Below, piece after piece: positions 6,837 to 14,245 of a stretch of 43,819 bases of DNA (positions are counted from its first letter, which is position 1; each line of letters begins with the position of its first letter). Under the pieces are notes generated by a model. That model saw only the letters and a list, made by a program, of their open reading frames with translations. It did no database searches and had not been told where the DNA came from. The position numbers were made by a program, and so were the translations under genes. The stretch comes from Candidatus Parendomicrobium reticulitermitis. Lineage in GTDB: Bacteria; Elusimicrobiota; Endomicrobiia; Endomicrobiales; Endomicrobiaceae. The DNA lies in the NCBI GenBank assembly GCA_031287095.1, contig JAITTG010000018.1, positions 1 to 43,819 on the forward strand, written 5' to 3'.

Positions 6837-7256
6837 TCAATTTAATTTTGCTTTGATTGTTTTTAGGAGTTCTTTGTTTTCGGCGGGTTTCTTTTGTTTG
6901 GCGGCTTTTTTGAGCCATTCTAATGCTGTTTTTTTATTTTTTTCTACGCCTAAACCATCTGAATATAATGCAGAAAGTTTATTCATAGCCTCGGCATTTC
7001 CTTGTTTGGCGGCTTTTTCATATAACCTTGCCGCCTCTTCATAATCTTGAACTACAAAATCCCCAATCTCATACATCTTTGCCAAATTTACCATAGCCGC
7101 GCCGTATTCTTGGTCTGCGGCTTCTTTAAACCAGATATAAGCCTCTTCCTTGTCCTTAGGCAATTCTACGCCTTGCGTAAAAGCCATAGCGAGATCATTT
7201 TGAGATTTTGGGTCTCCTTCCTGCGCTTGCGCATACAATTCAAAAATGTTTTTCAT
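6837..7256 (-). CDS. Small Sel1-repeat protein
   Basis: This protein of 139 aa consists of about three or four Sel1-like repeats (PF08238): AYIWFKEAADQEYGAAMVNLA, AARLYEKAAKQGNAEAMNKLS and ALEWLKKAAKQKKPAENKE, with the usual G-x-G-V-x-K/Q-D turns. Sel1 repeats form alpha-solenoids that bind other proteins; no enzyme activity is implied. No signal peptide or membrane span is seen. Its first 100 residues are close to the start of the next Sel1 protein (shared FKEAADQEYGAAM and MYEIGDFVVQDYEEAA), so one gene is a copy of the other. AAGGAG lies a few bases before the start. The partner is unknown. Confidence 0.85.
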   Translation of the reverse strand: MKNIFELYAQAQEGDPKSQNDLAMAFTQGVELPKDKEEAYIWFKEAADQEYGAAMVNLAKMYEIGDFVVQDYEEAARLYEKAAKQGNAEAMNKLSALYSDGLGVEKNKKTALEWLKKAAKQKKPAENKELLKTIKAKLN

Positions 7257-7339
7257 TATATTCTCCTTATGTTTTATCTAACAATCTATGTTTGCAGTTA
7301 TTGCGGACTCAATATCTCGTCATTGCAAGTTTAAAGTAG

Positions 7340-7396
7340 TCTGTCATTACGGGCTTGACTTGAATGCCTGCCGCTATTGCGGGTCAAGTCCGCAAG
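7340..7396. repeat. Palindromic repeat cluster between the two Sel1 genes
   Basis: It contains TTGCGGGTCAAGTCCGCAA (7377-7395), an R7 palindrome, next to a related half-site GGGCTTGACTTGAATGCC near 7351-7368. It fills most of the 163-base gap between the Sel1 genes. Confidence 0.55.
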
Positions 7397-7419
7397 CGAT
7401 ATTTACAAAAACATAACAA

Positions 7420-9036
7420 TCAATATATTTTTAGCATCCAATGCGCAACTATTAGAATCGTCAATACGAGCAAAAATGCCGTCGCCGTTATCATCTCGGT
7501 TTTTCTTGTGATTGGTCTTTCTTTTGGATCGGGATTTTCGCTTTTATTTATGGCGATTAAGCGGTCAATAGCGTAAGAATCATTTTTGTCAGCCGCTTTT
7601 GCGTAGAATTCTTTCGCTTTGTTAATGTCTTTTTGCGGCGATAATCCAAATTCGTAAAATCTTCCAACTTCATATTGAGCGTTTGCGTAATTGTCGTTCG
7701 CCGCTTTTAGATAGAATTCAAAAGCCTTTTGCATATCTTTGTCTACGCCTCGTCCGAGTTCGTATAGGCGGGCTAAATTGTATGCGGCATAGACATAATC
7801 TTGTTTTGCAGATTTCTCATACCAAAAGAAAGCCTTCTCATAATTTTTTTCGCCGTTTAATCCGTCTTCATAAAAATATCCCAGCGCATTTTGCGCTCTT
7901 TCGTCGTCTGCTTGAGCGGCAATCGCATAACATTGCTCGGCTTTTTCATAATTTTGCTCTATGCCAAAACCGTTTTCATAAAGATAGCCGAGCGTGTATT
8001 GAGCGCTAATAGAGCCTTTTTTGGCAGCCTCTTGCGCAAATTTAAAAGCCTCTTTATAGTCTTTTTCCACTCCATAACCGTTCAAATACAAAATAGCAAG
8101 ACAATTGAGCGCCCGTCCAAATCCTTGCTCGGCGGATTTTTTATATAGTTGCAATGCTTTTTTGTAATCTTGTTTGACGCCCCTGCCTATTTCATAGAAA
8201 TAAGCCAAATTGCATTGAGCGTACTTATCGCCTTGTTCGGCAGACTTTTCATACCATTTTACCGCTTGAGCAATATTTTGGGGGACGCTTTTTGCGTGTT
8301 CATAAAAATAACCTAAATTGCATTGAGCGCCCGCGTCGCCTTTTTCAGCCGCTTTCTTATACAATAAAAAAGCCTCTTGAATATCTTGTTTAATTCCGTC
8401 GCCGTTTTCATACATAATTGCGAGATTTCTTTGCGCTAAAGTGAAGCCTTGAGCGGCGGCTTTTTGATACCAATCAAAAGCCTTTTGTTTGTCTTGGCTT
8501 ATTCCCGCGCCAATATCATAAAAATAACCTATGGCGCATTGAGATTTTGGGTCTCCTTCTTTAGCTCCGAGTTCATACCACTTAGCCGCTTCTTTTAAAT
8601 CTTGTACAATTTCGCCGCTGTCTTCATATATACTGCCGAGATTAAAGAAAGCTCTTTTATTTTTTTGATTAGCCGCTTGCTTATATAAATCAACAGCCTT
8701 TTGAGGATTTTTTTCGACGCCTTTGCCTTTTAAGTATAAATTAGCCAAATAATTGAGAGCGTCAGTTTCTCCTTGCTGAACGGCTTTTTCATATAATTTC
8801 GCCGCTTCTTCATAATCTTGAACTACAAAATCTCCAATTTCATACATTCTTGCTAAATTTATCATAGCCGCGCCGTATTCTTGGTCTGCGGCTTCTTTAA
8901 ACCAAAGATAAGCCTCTTCCATATCTTTGGGCAAATCAATCCCATTGGCAAAAGATATTGCCAGCTCATTTTGAGCATAAGGGTCGCCGTCTTCTGCGGC
9001 GTCAAATAATTCCTCAATATCTTGCGCTTTTTGCAT
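7420..9036 (-). CDS. Large Sel1-repeat protein with C-terminal membrane anchor
   Basis: This protein of 538 aa has about thirteen Sel1-like repeats running end to end from residue 12 to about 495 (for example AYLWFKEAADQEYGAAMINLA and AFDWYQKAAAQGFTLAQRNLA). A short polar linker with PDPKERPITRK follows, then a hydrophobic helix (about 516-535, TATAFLLVLTILIVAHWML) close to the C-terminus. This is a tail-anchored layout, with the solenoid probably on the cytoplasmic side, since there is no signal peptide. AAGGA lies about 13 bases before the ATG, a rather long spacing. The start is 16 bases from the end of the PFL gene, so it is probably co-transcribed with ACT-PFL. A role as a protein-protein scaffold is the family expectation; the partner is unknown. 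Confidence 0.85.
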   Translation of the reverse strand: MQKAQDIEELFDAAEDGDPYAQNELAISFANGIDLPKDMEEAYLWFKEAADQEYGAAMINLARMYEIGDFVVQDYEEAAKLYEKAVQQGETDALNYLANLYLKGKGVEKNPQKAVDLYKQAANQKNKRAFFNLGSIYEDSGEIVQDLKEAAKWYELGAKEGDPKSQCAIGYFYDIGAGISQDKQKAFDWYQKAAAQGFTLAQRNLAIMYENGDGIKQDIQEAFLLYKKAAEKGDAGAQCNLGYFYEHAKSVPQNIAQAVKWYEKSAEQGDKYAQCNLAYFYEIGRGVKQDYKKALQLYKKSAEQGFGRALNCLAILYLNGYGVEKDYKEAFKFAQEAAKKGSISAQYTLGYLYENGFGIEQNYEKAEQCYAIAAQADDERAQNALGYFYEDGLNGEKNYEKAFFWYEKSAKQDYVYAAYNLARLYELGRGVDKDMQKAFEFYLKAANDNYANAQYEVGRFYEFGLSPQKDINKAKEFYAKAADKNDSYAIDRLIAINKSENPDPKERPITRKTEMITATAFLLVLTILIVAHWMLKIY

Positions 9037-9052
9037 GATTTTTTCTATTTCC

Positions 9053-10405
9053 TTAATTCCTATTGCTATGTATTGGAGCAGGCGCTCTCCCGCCTCTTGC
9101 GATGAACGCCGATGGGTCGCCTTTGCGTATGGGCATAATTGGAGCGGTTCCCAATAAGCCGCCGAAATTTGCTTCTTGCCCTACTGTCTTGCCTACGACG
9201 GGAATAATTCTGACCGCCGTTGTTTTATTATTTATTACGCCTATGGCGCATTCGTCGGCGATTATTGCAGATATTATTGACGCGGGAGCGTCTCCCGATA
9301 TTGCAATCATATCAAGACCTACGCTGCAAACGCTCGTCATCGCTTCAAGTTTATCAATTGTAAGATGTCCTGAGCGCGCCGCCTCTATCATGCCTATATC
9401 TTCTGAAACGGGAATAAAAGCGCCCGACAATCCGCCCACATGGCTTGAAGCCATAACGCCGCCTTTTTTTACAGCGTCGTTTAAAATCGCAAGACATGCC
9501 GTCGTGCCGTGCGCGCCTACTATTGATACGCCCATCTCTTCTATTATGTGGGCTACTGAATCTCCAATATTTGGAGTCGGAGCGAGAGATAAATCAACTA
9601 TGCCAAAACTGCAATTTAATCTTTTTGCGGCAAGTTCCGCTACAAGTTGTCCTAATCTTGTGATTTTAAAAGCGGTCTTTTTTATTGTCTCCGCCACTGC
9701 CGCAATATCTGCGCCGCGCAATTTTTTTAAAGCGTTTTCCACTACGCCTGGACCAGACACTCCCACATTTATTATGCAATCGCCTTCGCCTATGCCGTTA
9801 AATGCGCCCGCCATAAAAGGATTATCATCGACGGCATTTGCAAAAATAACAAGTTTTGCGCATCCTATGGAATCATTTTCGGCTGTTAAGCGCGCCGTCT
9901 CTTTTATTTTTTCGCCCATAATTTTAACGCCGTCCATATTGATTCCGCTTTTTGTGGACGCGACATTTACCGACGAACAAACTTTTTTAGTTATAGAAAG
10001 AGCCTCAGGTATAGTTTCAAGAAATTTTTTCTCGCAAAGACTTGCGCCTTTTTGTATCAATGCGCTGTATCCGCCTATAAAGTCCACGCCTATTTCGTTT
10101 GCGGCTTTATCAAGGGCTTTGGCTATTTGCAAATATCCGCCGCTTGCCGAGCCTATCAAAGATATTGGGCTTACGGCGATTCTTTTATTTACTATTGGAA
10201 CTCCAAGTTCGCCGCTTATTTCATGTCCGACATTGACTATATTAGAGCAACGGTTCATCAATTTATCATAAATTTTATTTGCCGTTTTTTGAGCATCCTC
10301 GCAAATGCAGTCAAAAAGAGAAACAGCCATAGTGATAGTCCGCACATCAAGGTTTTGATTGTCCAACATATTTATCGTTTCAAGAATTTCATTGTTATTT
10401 AGCAT
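9053..10405 (-). CDS. PFL family protein (DUF711 / UPF0210)
   Basis: This protein of 450 aa matches the UPF0210/DUF711 family, which is related in fold to pyruvate formate-lyase-type proteins but has no assigned reaction. Recognisable segments include NINEIL-like [18 protein letters not shown] at the start, [67 protein letters not shown] and [10 protein letters not shown] near the end. The length is typical. It starts 2 bases after the ACT-domain gene ends; this ACT-PFL pair is conserved in many bacteria and suggests a regulatory or complex-forming partnership. I would not assign a substrate. Confidence 0.88.
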   Translation of the reverse strand: MLNNNEILETINMLDNQNLDVRTITMAVSLFDCICEDAQKTANKIYDKLMNRCSNIVNVGHEISGELGVPIVNKRIAVSPISLIGSASGGYLQIAKALDKAANEIGVDFIGGYSALIQKGASLCEKKFLETIPEALSITKKVCSSVNVASTKSGINMDGVKIMGEKIKETARLTAENDSIGCAKLVIFANAVDDNPFMAGAFNGIGEGDCIINVGVSGPGVVENALKKLRGADIAAVAETIKKTAFKITRLGQLVAELAAKRLNCSFGIVDLSLAPTPNIGDSVAHIIEEMGVSIVGAHGTTACLAILNDAVKKGGVMASSHVGGLSGAFIPVSEDIGMIEAARSGHLTIDKLEAMTSVCSVGLDMIAISGDAPASIISAIIADECAIGVINNKTTAVRIIPVVGKTVGQEANFGGLLGTAPIMPIRKGDPSAFIARGGRAPAPIHSNRN

Positions 10406-10407
10406 TT

Positions 10408-10677
10408 TTAAATCCTGTGCATGGCTTGGAAAATTGTTTCGTTTTGTATTCTTATGGATATGCCGATTTCCTTTCCCAATTTATCCAATTTTTCCTGCAT
10501 AACTTCTATGCCGTTTTTTGCTTTTGACAAGTCCACAAACATAATCATAGTGAAATTGTTTTGCATTATTGTTTGGTTGATGTCTTCTATATTGACATTT
10601 TCATTATAGAGGCAGGCGCTAATTCTTGCGATAATGCCCGTTTGGTCTTTACCGATTACTGTTACTATTGCTTTCAT
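10408..10677 (-). CDS. ACT domain-containing protein (UPF0237)
   Basis: This is a single ACT domain of 89 aa. The chosen start is the ATG at 10677, preceded by GGAGAAAGGAGACAAGC. The upstream open extension to 10989 is repeat DNA and would double the family's usual size. The sequence opens [20 protein letters not shown] and continues [12 protein letters not shown], the standard pattern of this family. ACT domains bind small ligands such as amino acids and regulate a partner, here most likely the adjacent PFL protein. The gene is the first of the ACT-PFL-Sel1 run. Confidence 0.9.
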   Translation of the reverse strand: MKAIVTVIGKDQTGIIARISACLYNENVNIEDINQTIMQNNFTMIMFVDLSKAKNGIEVMQEKLDKLGKEIGISIRIQNETIFQAMHRI

Positions 10678-10735
10678 GCTTGTCTCCTTTCTCCCCGCGC
10701 CATTGCCGACGACGAAATATAACAAAACAGCGCGG

Positions 10736-10764
10736 ATTATAGCAAATAATATAAGATTATCATT
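10736..10764 (-). promoter_or_regulatory. Probable promoter of the ACT-PFL-Sel1 operon
   Basis: A perfect TATAAT preceded by TTGC lies on the minus strand at 10741-10736, about 60 bases before the ACT start. No clear -35 is visible in the AT-rich sequence upstream, so the call rests on the -10 and its position. Confidence 0.4.
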
Positions 10765-10770
10765 GCGCGC

Positions 10771-10900
10771 AATAGGTGCGGCGAAGCCGTGATAACACAA
10801 GACTGGCTCTAAGTTAAGCGCGACTGGAAAGTCGCTTTGCCTTTTGGCGTCTTTTGACAAGTTTGTCCGTTTGGATAGCGCTGCTATACGCACACAGACG
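10771..10900. repeat. R2 dispersed repeat, copy a
   Basis: It runs from AGGTGCGGCGAAGCCG to CTATACGCACACAGACGAT. It contains TTTGCCTTTTGGCGTCTTTT and GGATAGCGCTGCTATACGC, both shared with copies b and c. It abuts copy b in tandem with a period of 130 bp. Confidence 0.75.
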
Positions 10901-11072
10901 ATAAGGTGCGGCGAAGCCGCGATACACACGACTGTCTCTAAGTTAAGTGCGATAGGAAGGTAGCTTTGCCTTTTGGCGTCTTTTGACACAATTTGTCCGC
11001 TTAGATAGCGCCGCTATACGCGCGCAGACAAATTCTGCCAAAATACGCTCAAAATGCTTCGCGGAGCGCGTC
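10901..11072. repeat. R2 dispersed repeat, copy b (long form)
   Basis: This is the same unit as copy a but continues through CAAATTCTGCCAAAATACGC and CTTCGCGGAGCGCG, as copy c at 25416 does. It is rich in short palindromes (GCGGC-GAA-GCCGC, ATAGCGCCGCTAT, CGCGGAGCGCG). No coding capacity of its own is seen. Confidence 0.75.
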
Positions 11073-11355
11073 TTATAAAAATGGAAAACGACAAAAACGA
11101 AAATCCAAAAACCTCGTATGGTGCGGGTTTTCAACCCGCCATCTGGACGAACAGTGAACCTCAACGGGAAATGGTAAAAATAAACGGCGAATGACAAAAA
11201 CGAACTAATGAAACCCGCCCGCTTGGACGAACGGCGACCTCAAACGGGAAATGGAAAAAATTAAAACGACAAATGACAATGTCAAACAAATGATAAAAAC
11301 AATGTCAATAACAACAGCGTTAATCTTATCATTTTGCGCTGCTTGCGTTTCTGAA

Positions 11356-11375
11356 ACTTGCGCAACTTGCGAGAA
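11356..11375. repeat. R4 repeat, copy 2
   Basis: ACTTGCGCAACTTGCGAGAA is shared with 722-740 and 13813-13832. The flanking TTGCGTTTCT is also shared with the 13.8-kb copy, so the repeat unit is longer than the palindrome. Confidence 0.7.
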
Positions 11376-11478
11376 GCCGTTTTTTATAAAATACTGCAAT
11401 GACGAACAATTTGCGAGAAACTGTTGCCGTTATTTTGTTTTCAGCGTCATTTTTAAATGATTTGACAGTCCGTCCGCT

Positions 11479-11497
11479 TGCGGGTCAAGTCCGCAAT
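11479..11497. repeat. R7 palindrome, copy 3
   Basis: TTGCGGGTCAAGTCCGCAA is nearly identical to the copy at 7377-7395. It lies close to the 3' end of ygiQ and might act as its terminator, although no T-run follows on the minus strand. Confidence 0.6.
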
Positions 11498-11535
11498 TGA
11501 CTGACGCGGCTCAAGCCGCAGTTAACGAATAAACG

Positions 11536-13320
11536 CTATCCGCATATCATTCTTTTTTGTTTTTGTTTTTCATTTCTGTCTTTTTCTACAAATATGGGCG
11601 CGCCGTTTAAATCTTTTTCGCAATAATAGAACAGCGCCGCTATTGTCGATGGGGTTGGGGTGAAAATTTGGACTTGTTCCGGTCTTAATTTTAAATCTCG
11701 TTTTATGAAGTTTTGCAAGTCTTGCATCTCTTTTTGAGAGCAGCCGGGATAGGCGGCTATGAAATAATAAGTTAGAAATTGAGCGCCGTTTGACGCTTTT
11801 TTAAAATTATCTTTGAACTCGTTTAGGTTTTTTGCCGATGGTTTGCCCATGAGTTCTAAAACCTTATCGTTAAAATGTTCGGGCGCAATTTTCATCTGTC
11901 CGCTTATATGATTTTTAGATATTTCTTCAAGATATTTTTGCCCGTTTTCTTTGTCCGCGCAAATCATATCGTATCTTATCCCTGAGGATACAAAGACTTT
12001 TTTGACATTATCAAGAGCGGAGATTTTTTTTAAAATTTCTATTTGTTTATCGTGTCCATAAATCAAATTTTGGCAAGCCTCTGGAAAAAGACAACGGTTT
12101 TTTTCACATCCCGCATGTTCGTGTTTTTTACAATAAGCATAGAGCATATTTGCCGTAGGTCCTCCCGCATCGCTTATATATCCCTTAAAATCTTTTAATT
12201 GAGTTATGCTTTGCGCTTCTTTGATTATTGATTTCTCGCTTCTTGACACTACGACTTTGCCTTGATGGACTGCGATAGAACAAAAATTGCATTCGCCAAA
12301 ACAGCCTCTATGCGAAGTAATTGAAAATTTAATCGTGTCTTGCGCTTTTACTTTTCCAAACTTTGCATAAAAAGGATGAACTTCGCGCGTATAAGGCAAA
12401 TCATAAATCTCATCAAGTTCTTCCATTTTTAAAATCGGTTGTTTTGGATTGTGTATCAAATATCTGTCATTGTGTTTTTGTATTAAAGTTTTTTCATTTT
12501 CGCTTATACAGTTTTTATAGAAAGTATTGAATGCTTCAAGAAAATTGTCTTTGTTTTCCATACATTTTTCAAAAGATGCAATTTCTAAAGCGTCTTTTTG
12601 CGGGGTTTTTGAAATATAGCATAAACCTTTGATATTTTGCCAAGGGGCGTTTTCATCCCGTATCTGTTGAAAGGGCAGACACATGGATCTGCCCCTGCGA
12701 TTTTGCCAATTGACATTTTCATCTTGCGTCTGTTGTTTTAGACGCGCGCGCAGCGCGTTGCTATCGTCTATTTTTCGCAGTTCTTCTGCAAGTTCCCAAG
12801 TTGTTTTTTCTCCCATACCGTAAATTAGAATATCGGCTTTTGAGTCAAACAAAATTGAACGGCGCAAGGCATTGTCTTTAAAGTCATAATGCGCTATGCG
12901 CCTTAAACTTGCCTCAACGCCGCCGAGGACAATGGGCTTTGTATTTTTAAAATAGCGTCTTATCAAATTTGTATATGCCATACTCGCTCTGTCGGGGCGG
13001 CGGTTATTTATTGCGCCTGCCGTCAAATCGTCGTCATTTCTAAATTTGTTTAAAGCAGTCCAATTGGAGACTAAAGAGTCCATTGCTCCAGCCGTCACTC
13101 CCCAAAAAAGACGAGGCTCTCCAAGCCGCGCTATATCGTCCGTCTTTGTATTCGGTTGAGCGATGATTGCGGTTTTAAACCCTTTTGAATACAAAAAGTT
13201 TCCTATTACCGCCGCGCCTATAAAAGGGCTGTCAATATAGGTATCGCCCGATATTAAAATTATATCAGGCTTGTCCCAACCGAGTTTTTGCATTTCTTCT
13301 TTTGTTGTGGGTAAAAACAT
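11536..13320 (-). CDS. ygiQ: YgiQ family radical SAM protein
   Basis: This protein of 594 aa opens MFLPTTKEEMQKLGWDKPDII and contains SGDTYIDSPFIGAAVIG, LFWGVTAGAMDSLVSNWTA, NRRPDRASMAYTNLIRR and VLGGVEASLRR, which are all signatures of the YgiQ family. The radical SAM [4Fe-4S] cluster motif is C340-x3-C344-x2-C347 (RGCFGECNFCSIA). The family's reaction is not established. The C-terminus is shorter than in the roughly 740-aa E. coli protein, as in many bacteria. Oddly, a 66-bp in-frame insertion (12670-12735 area) made of a dispersed palindrome plus a 35-bp duplication adds 22 residues, including RRGRSMCLPFQQ, to a linker. It starts 21 bases from the end of the DUF192 gene, so the two are likely co-transcribed. 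Confidence 0.93.
   Translation of the reverse strand: MFLPTTKEEMQKLGWDKPDIILISGDTYIDSPFIGAAVIGNFLYSKGFKTAIIAQPNTKTDDIARLGEPRLFWGVTAGAMDSLVSNWTALNKFRNDDDLTAGAINNRRPDRASMAYTNLIRRYFKNTKPIVLGGVEASLRRIAHYDFKDNALRRSILFDSKADILIYGMGEKTTWELAEELRKIDDSNALRARLKQQTQDENVNWQNRRGRSMCLPFQQIRDENAPWQNIKGLCYISKTPQKDALEIASFEKCMENKDNFLEAFNTFYKNCISENEKTLIQKHNDRYLIHNPKQPILKMEELDEIYDLPYTREVHPFYAKFGKVKAQDTIKFSITSHRGCFGECNFCSIAVHQGKVVVSRSEKSIIKEAQSITQLKDFKGYISDAGGPTANMLYAYCKKHEHAGCEKNRCLFPEACQNLIYGHDKQIEILKKISALDNVKKVFVSSGIRYDMICADKENGQKYLEEISKNHISGQMKIAPEHFNDKVLELMGKPSAKNLNEFKDNFKKASNGAQFLTYYFIAAYPGCSQKEMQDLQNFIKRDLKLRPEQVQIFTPTPSTIAALFYYCEKDLNGAPIFVEKDRNEKQKQKRMICG
12635..12735. repeat. 35-bp direct duplication flanking a palindromic repeat inside ygiQ
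   Basis: Unit A (12635-12669) and unit B (12701-12735) both start TTTTGCCAA and end TCTGTTG, and each is 35 bp. Between them lies a 31-bp GGGCAG...CTGCCC palindrome that matches the one at 42027-42052 (about 22 of 26 bases, inverted). The total excess is 66 bp, so the reading frame is kept. Confidence 0.75.
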
Positions 13321-13338
13321 TAGATATCCTTTGTATCC

Positions 13339-13360
13339 ATCTCACCTTGATAAAGAGGGG
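13339..13360. repeat. R1 fragment at the end of the DUF192 gene
   Basis: ATCTCACCTTGATAAAGAGGGG resembles the R1 end CTCTCCCCTTGAGGAAGAGGGG. Read on the minus strand it supplies the last codons and TGA stop of the DUF192 gene. Confidence 0.5.
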
Positions 13361-13632
13361 ACTTCCAAAATTGAAACTGTATTTTTTGGCGGCAAAACCA
13401 AACGCCAAGGCTTAATTTTATATTGAATTTTCAATATATTATCGTTTTTATCTAAAAAAATAACATCCAAATCAAAAAACATAAAAAAAGTGTGTATATA
13501 GGCTGTGTTTCTAAACAGTAAACCATAATCCGCCTTTTGTTTTAGCATAAAGCCGCTAAATTTCTGCCAAAAGGTTTTGGCTTCAATGACTGCTATTTTT
13601 TGCTCTCTTTGATACTCATATAGGGTTTTCAT
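13342..13632 (-). CDS. DUF192 family protein, C-terminally truncated
   Basis: This protein of 96 aa has AKTFWQKFSGFMLKQKADYGLLF, HTFFMFFDLDVIFLDKNDNIL and VLPPKNTVSILEVP, the ordered DUF192 (PF02643) motifs. In the family this last motif is normally followed by A-G and another 15-25 residues. Here it ends PSLSR-stop, within an R1-like fragment, so the tail has been lost. The function of the family is unknown. The start at 13632 is preferred because a strong promoter lies just upstream; an in-frame ATG at 13650 lies upstream of the -10 box. Translation to a shortened protein is possible, but it may also be a new pseudogene. The next gene, ygiQ, starts 21 bases downstream. Confidence 0.75.
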   Translation of the reverse strand: MKTLYEYQREQKIAVIEAKTFWQKFSGFMLKQKADYGLLFRNTAYIHTFFMFFDLDVIFLDKNDNILKIQYKIKPWRLVLPPKNTVSILEVPSLSR

Positions 13633-13638
13633 ATTACT

Positions 13639-13667
13639 CTTATACTTCATTGACGCTTTTATGTCAA
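13639..13667 (-). promoter_or_regulatory. Near-consensus promoter, giving a leaderless DUF192-ygiQ transcript
   Basis: On the minus strand TTGACA (13667-13662), a 17-bp spacer and TATAAG (13644-13639) form a sigma70-like promoter. Only six bases separate the -10 from the ATG at 13632, so the expected first transcribed base is at or next to the start codon. No ribosome binding site is present or needed in such a case. Confidence 0.6.
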
Positions 13668-14184
13668 AACAGAACATAACAGACAGACGGCAAAAATGGA
13701 AACGACAGCGAGAAAAGACAATAAAAATAAAAGAAACCCGCTCATACAGGTTTTCGGCTTTCTTTTGTTTTTGATTTTTGTCTTTGTCGTTTTGCGTTCT
13801 TTGCGTTTCTAAAACTTGCGCAACTTGCGAGAAATCTGTTGCCGTTATTGTCATTGTTTTTGTCTTTGTCGTTTGCCAGCCATTGCCGTCCGCCATTTTA
13901 TTCTTCACCATTTCCCGTCTATTTTTGCCATTCGTTCGCTCCTACAAGGCTCGGGGTTTTTATGTTTTTGGTTTCAGATTGATTTTTCAATGCGTTTTCA
14001 ATTTCAATAAATTTTTGGTTTTGCATTTTATAATGGCAAGCGGGTATGAAACTTGCGTCTGCGATTTTTGTCGTTAGTTTGAGCGTAATGACAACTGAAA
14101 ACATTGTAGATTGCGGTTCAAGTCCGCAGTTGCGATAAGGCATAAAAACAGCCTTTAAAAAATCAAAAAGTCATTGATTTTTAT
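13668..14184. other. Repeat-rich spacer between the divergent ygiQ and giant-gene transcripts
   Basis: No convincing gene. It contains R6-like GACGGCAAAAATGGAAACGAC (from 13686), an R4 copy (13813-13832) with its longer flank, inverted R6-like GTCTTTGTCGTTTGCC (13862-13877), CTCCTACAAGGCTCGGGG near 13940-13957, and an R7 palindrome ATTGCGGTTCAAGTCCGCAG (14110-14129). The open frame 13778-14077 has no family resemblance. Confidence 0.5.
13813..13832. repeat. R4 repeat, copy 3
   Basis: AACTTGCGCAACTTGCGAGA is the same core as at 722 and 11356. With the 11.3-kb copy it also shares the upstream TTGCGTTTCT. Confidence 0.7.
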
Positions 14185-14214
14185 TTGTGTTTTGTGTTTT
14201 AAAATTGATATAAT
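14185..14214 (+). promoter_or_regulatory. Probable promoter of pmpA
   Basis: TTGTGT (14185-14190), an 18-bp spacer and a perfect TATAAT (14209-14214), preceded by TTGA, lie 31 bases before the start codon at 14246. This also argues that translation does not begin at the upstream ATG at 14174, which would precede the promoter. Confidence 0.6.
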
Positions 14215-14245
14215 TTGCGCCTACAAGCAAAATTCAAAGGAAAAA

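Larger units (their letters stand above)
11073..11535. other. Repeat-filled spacer upstream of the ACT operon
   Basis: I see no gene. It has GGAAAACGACAAAAACGAAAA (R6, near 11082-11102), two degenerate tandem units built on CCCGCC-x-CTGGACGAAC...GGGAAATGG (about 11132-11180 and 11214-11252), an R4 copy (11356-11375), an R7 palindrome (11479-11497) and GCGGCTCAAGCCGC (11506-11519). A 69-aa open frame (11251-11460) runs through these repeats and is not convincing. Confidence 0.55.

Noticed and set aside
9063-10271. 402-codon plus-strand open frame opposite the PFL gene
   Set aside because: It is antisense to a well-recognised family member and has no homology features; a long shadow frame.
10678-10989. 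N-terminal extension of the ACT protein
   Set aside because: It is encoded by R2 and other repeats. The ATG at 10677 has a strong ribosome binding site and gives the usual family length.
11251-11460. 69-codon plus-strand open frame with six cysteines
   Set aside because: It is composed of R6 and R4 repeats, and its cysteines come from the repeated TTGCG units. No conserved gene is suggested.
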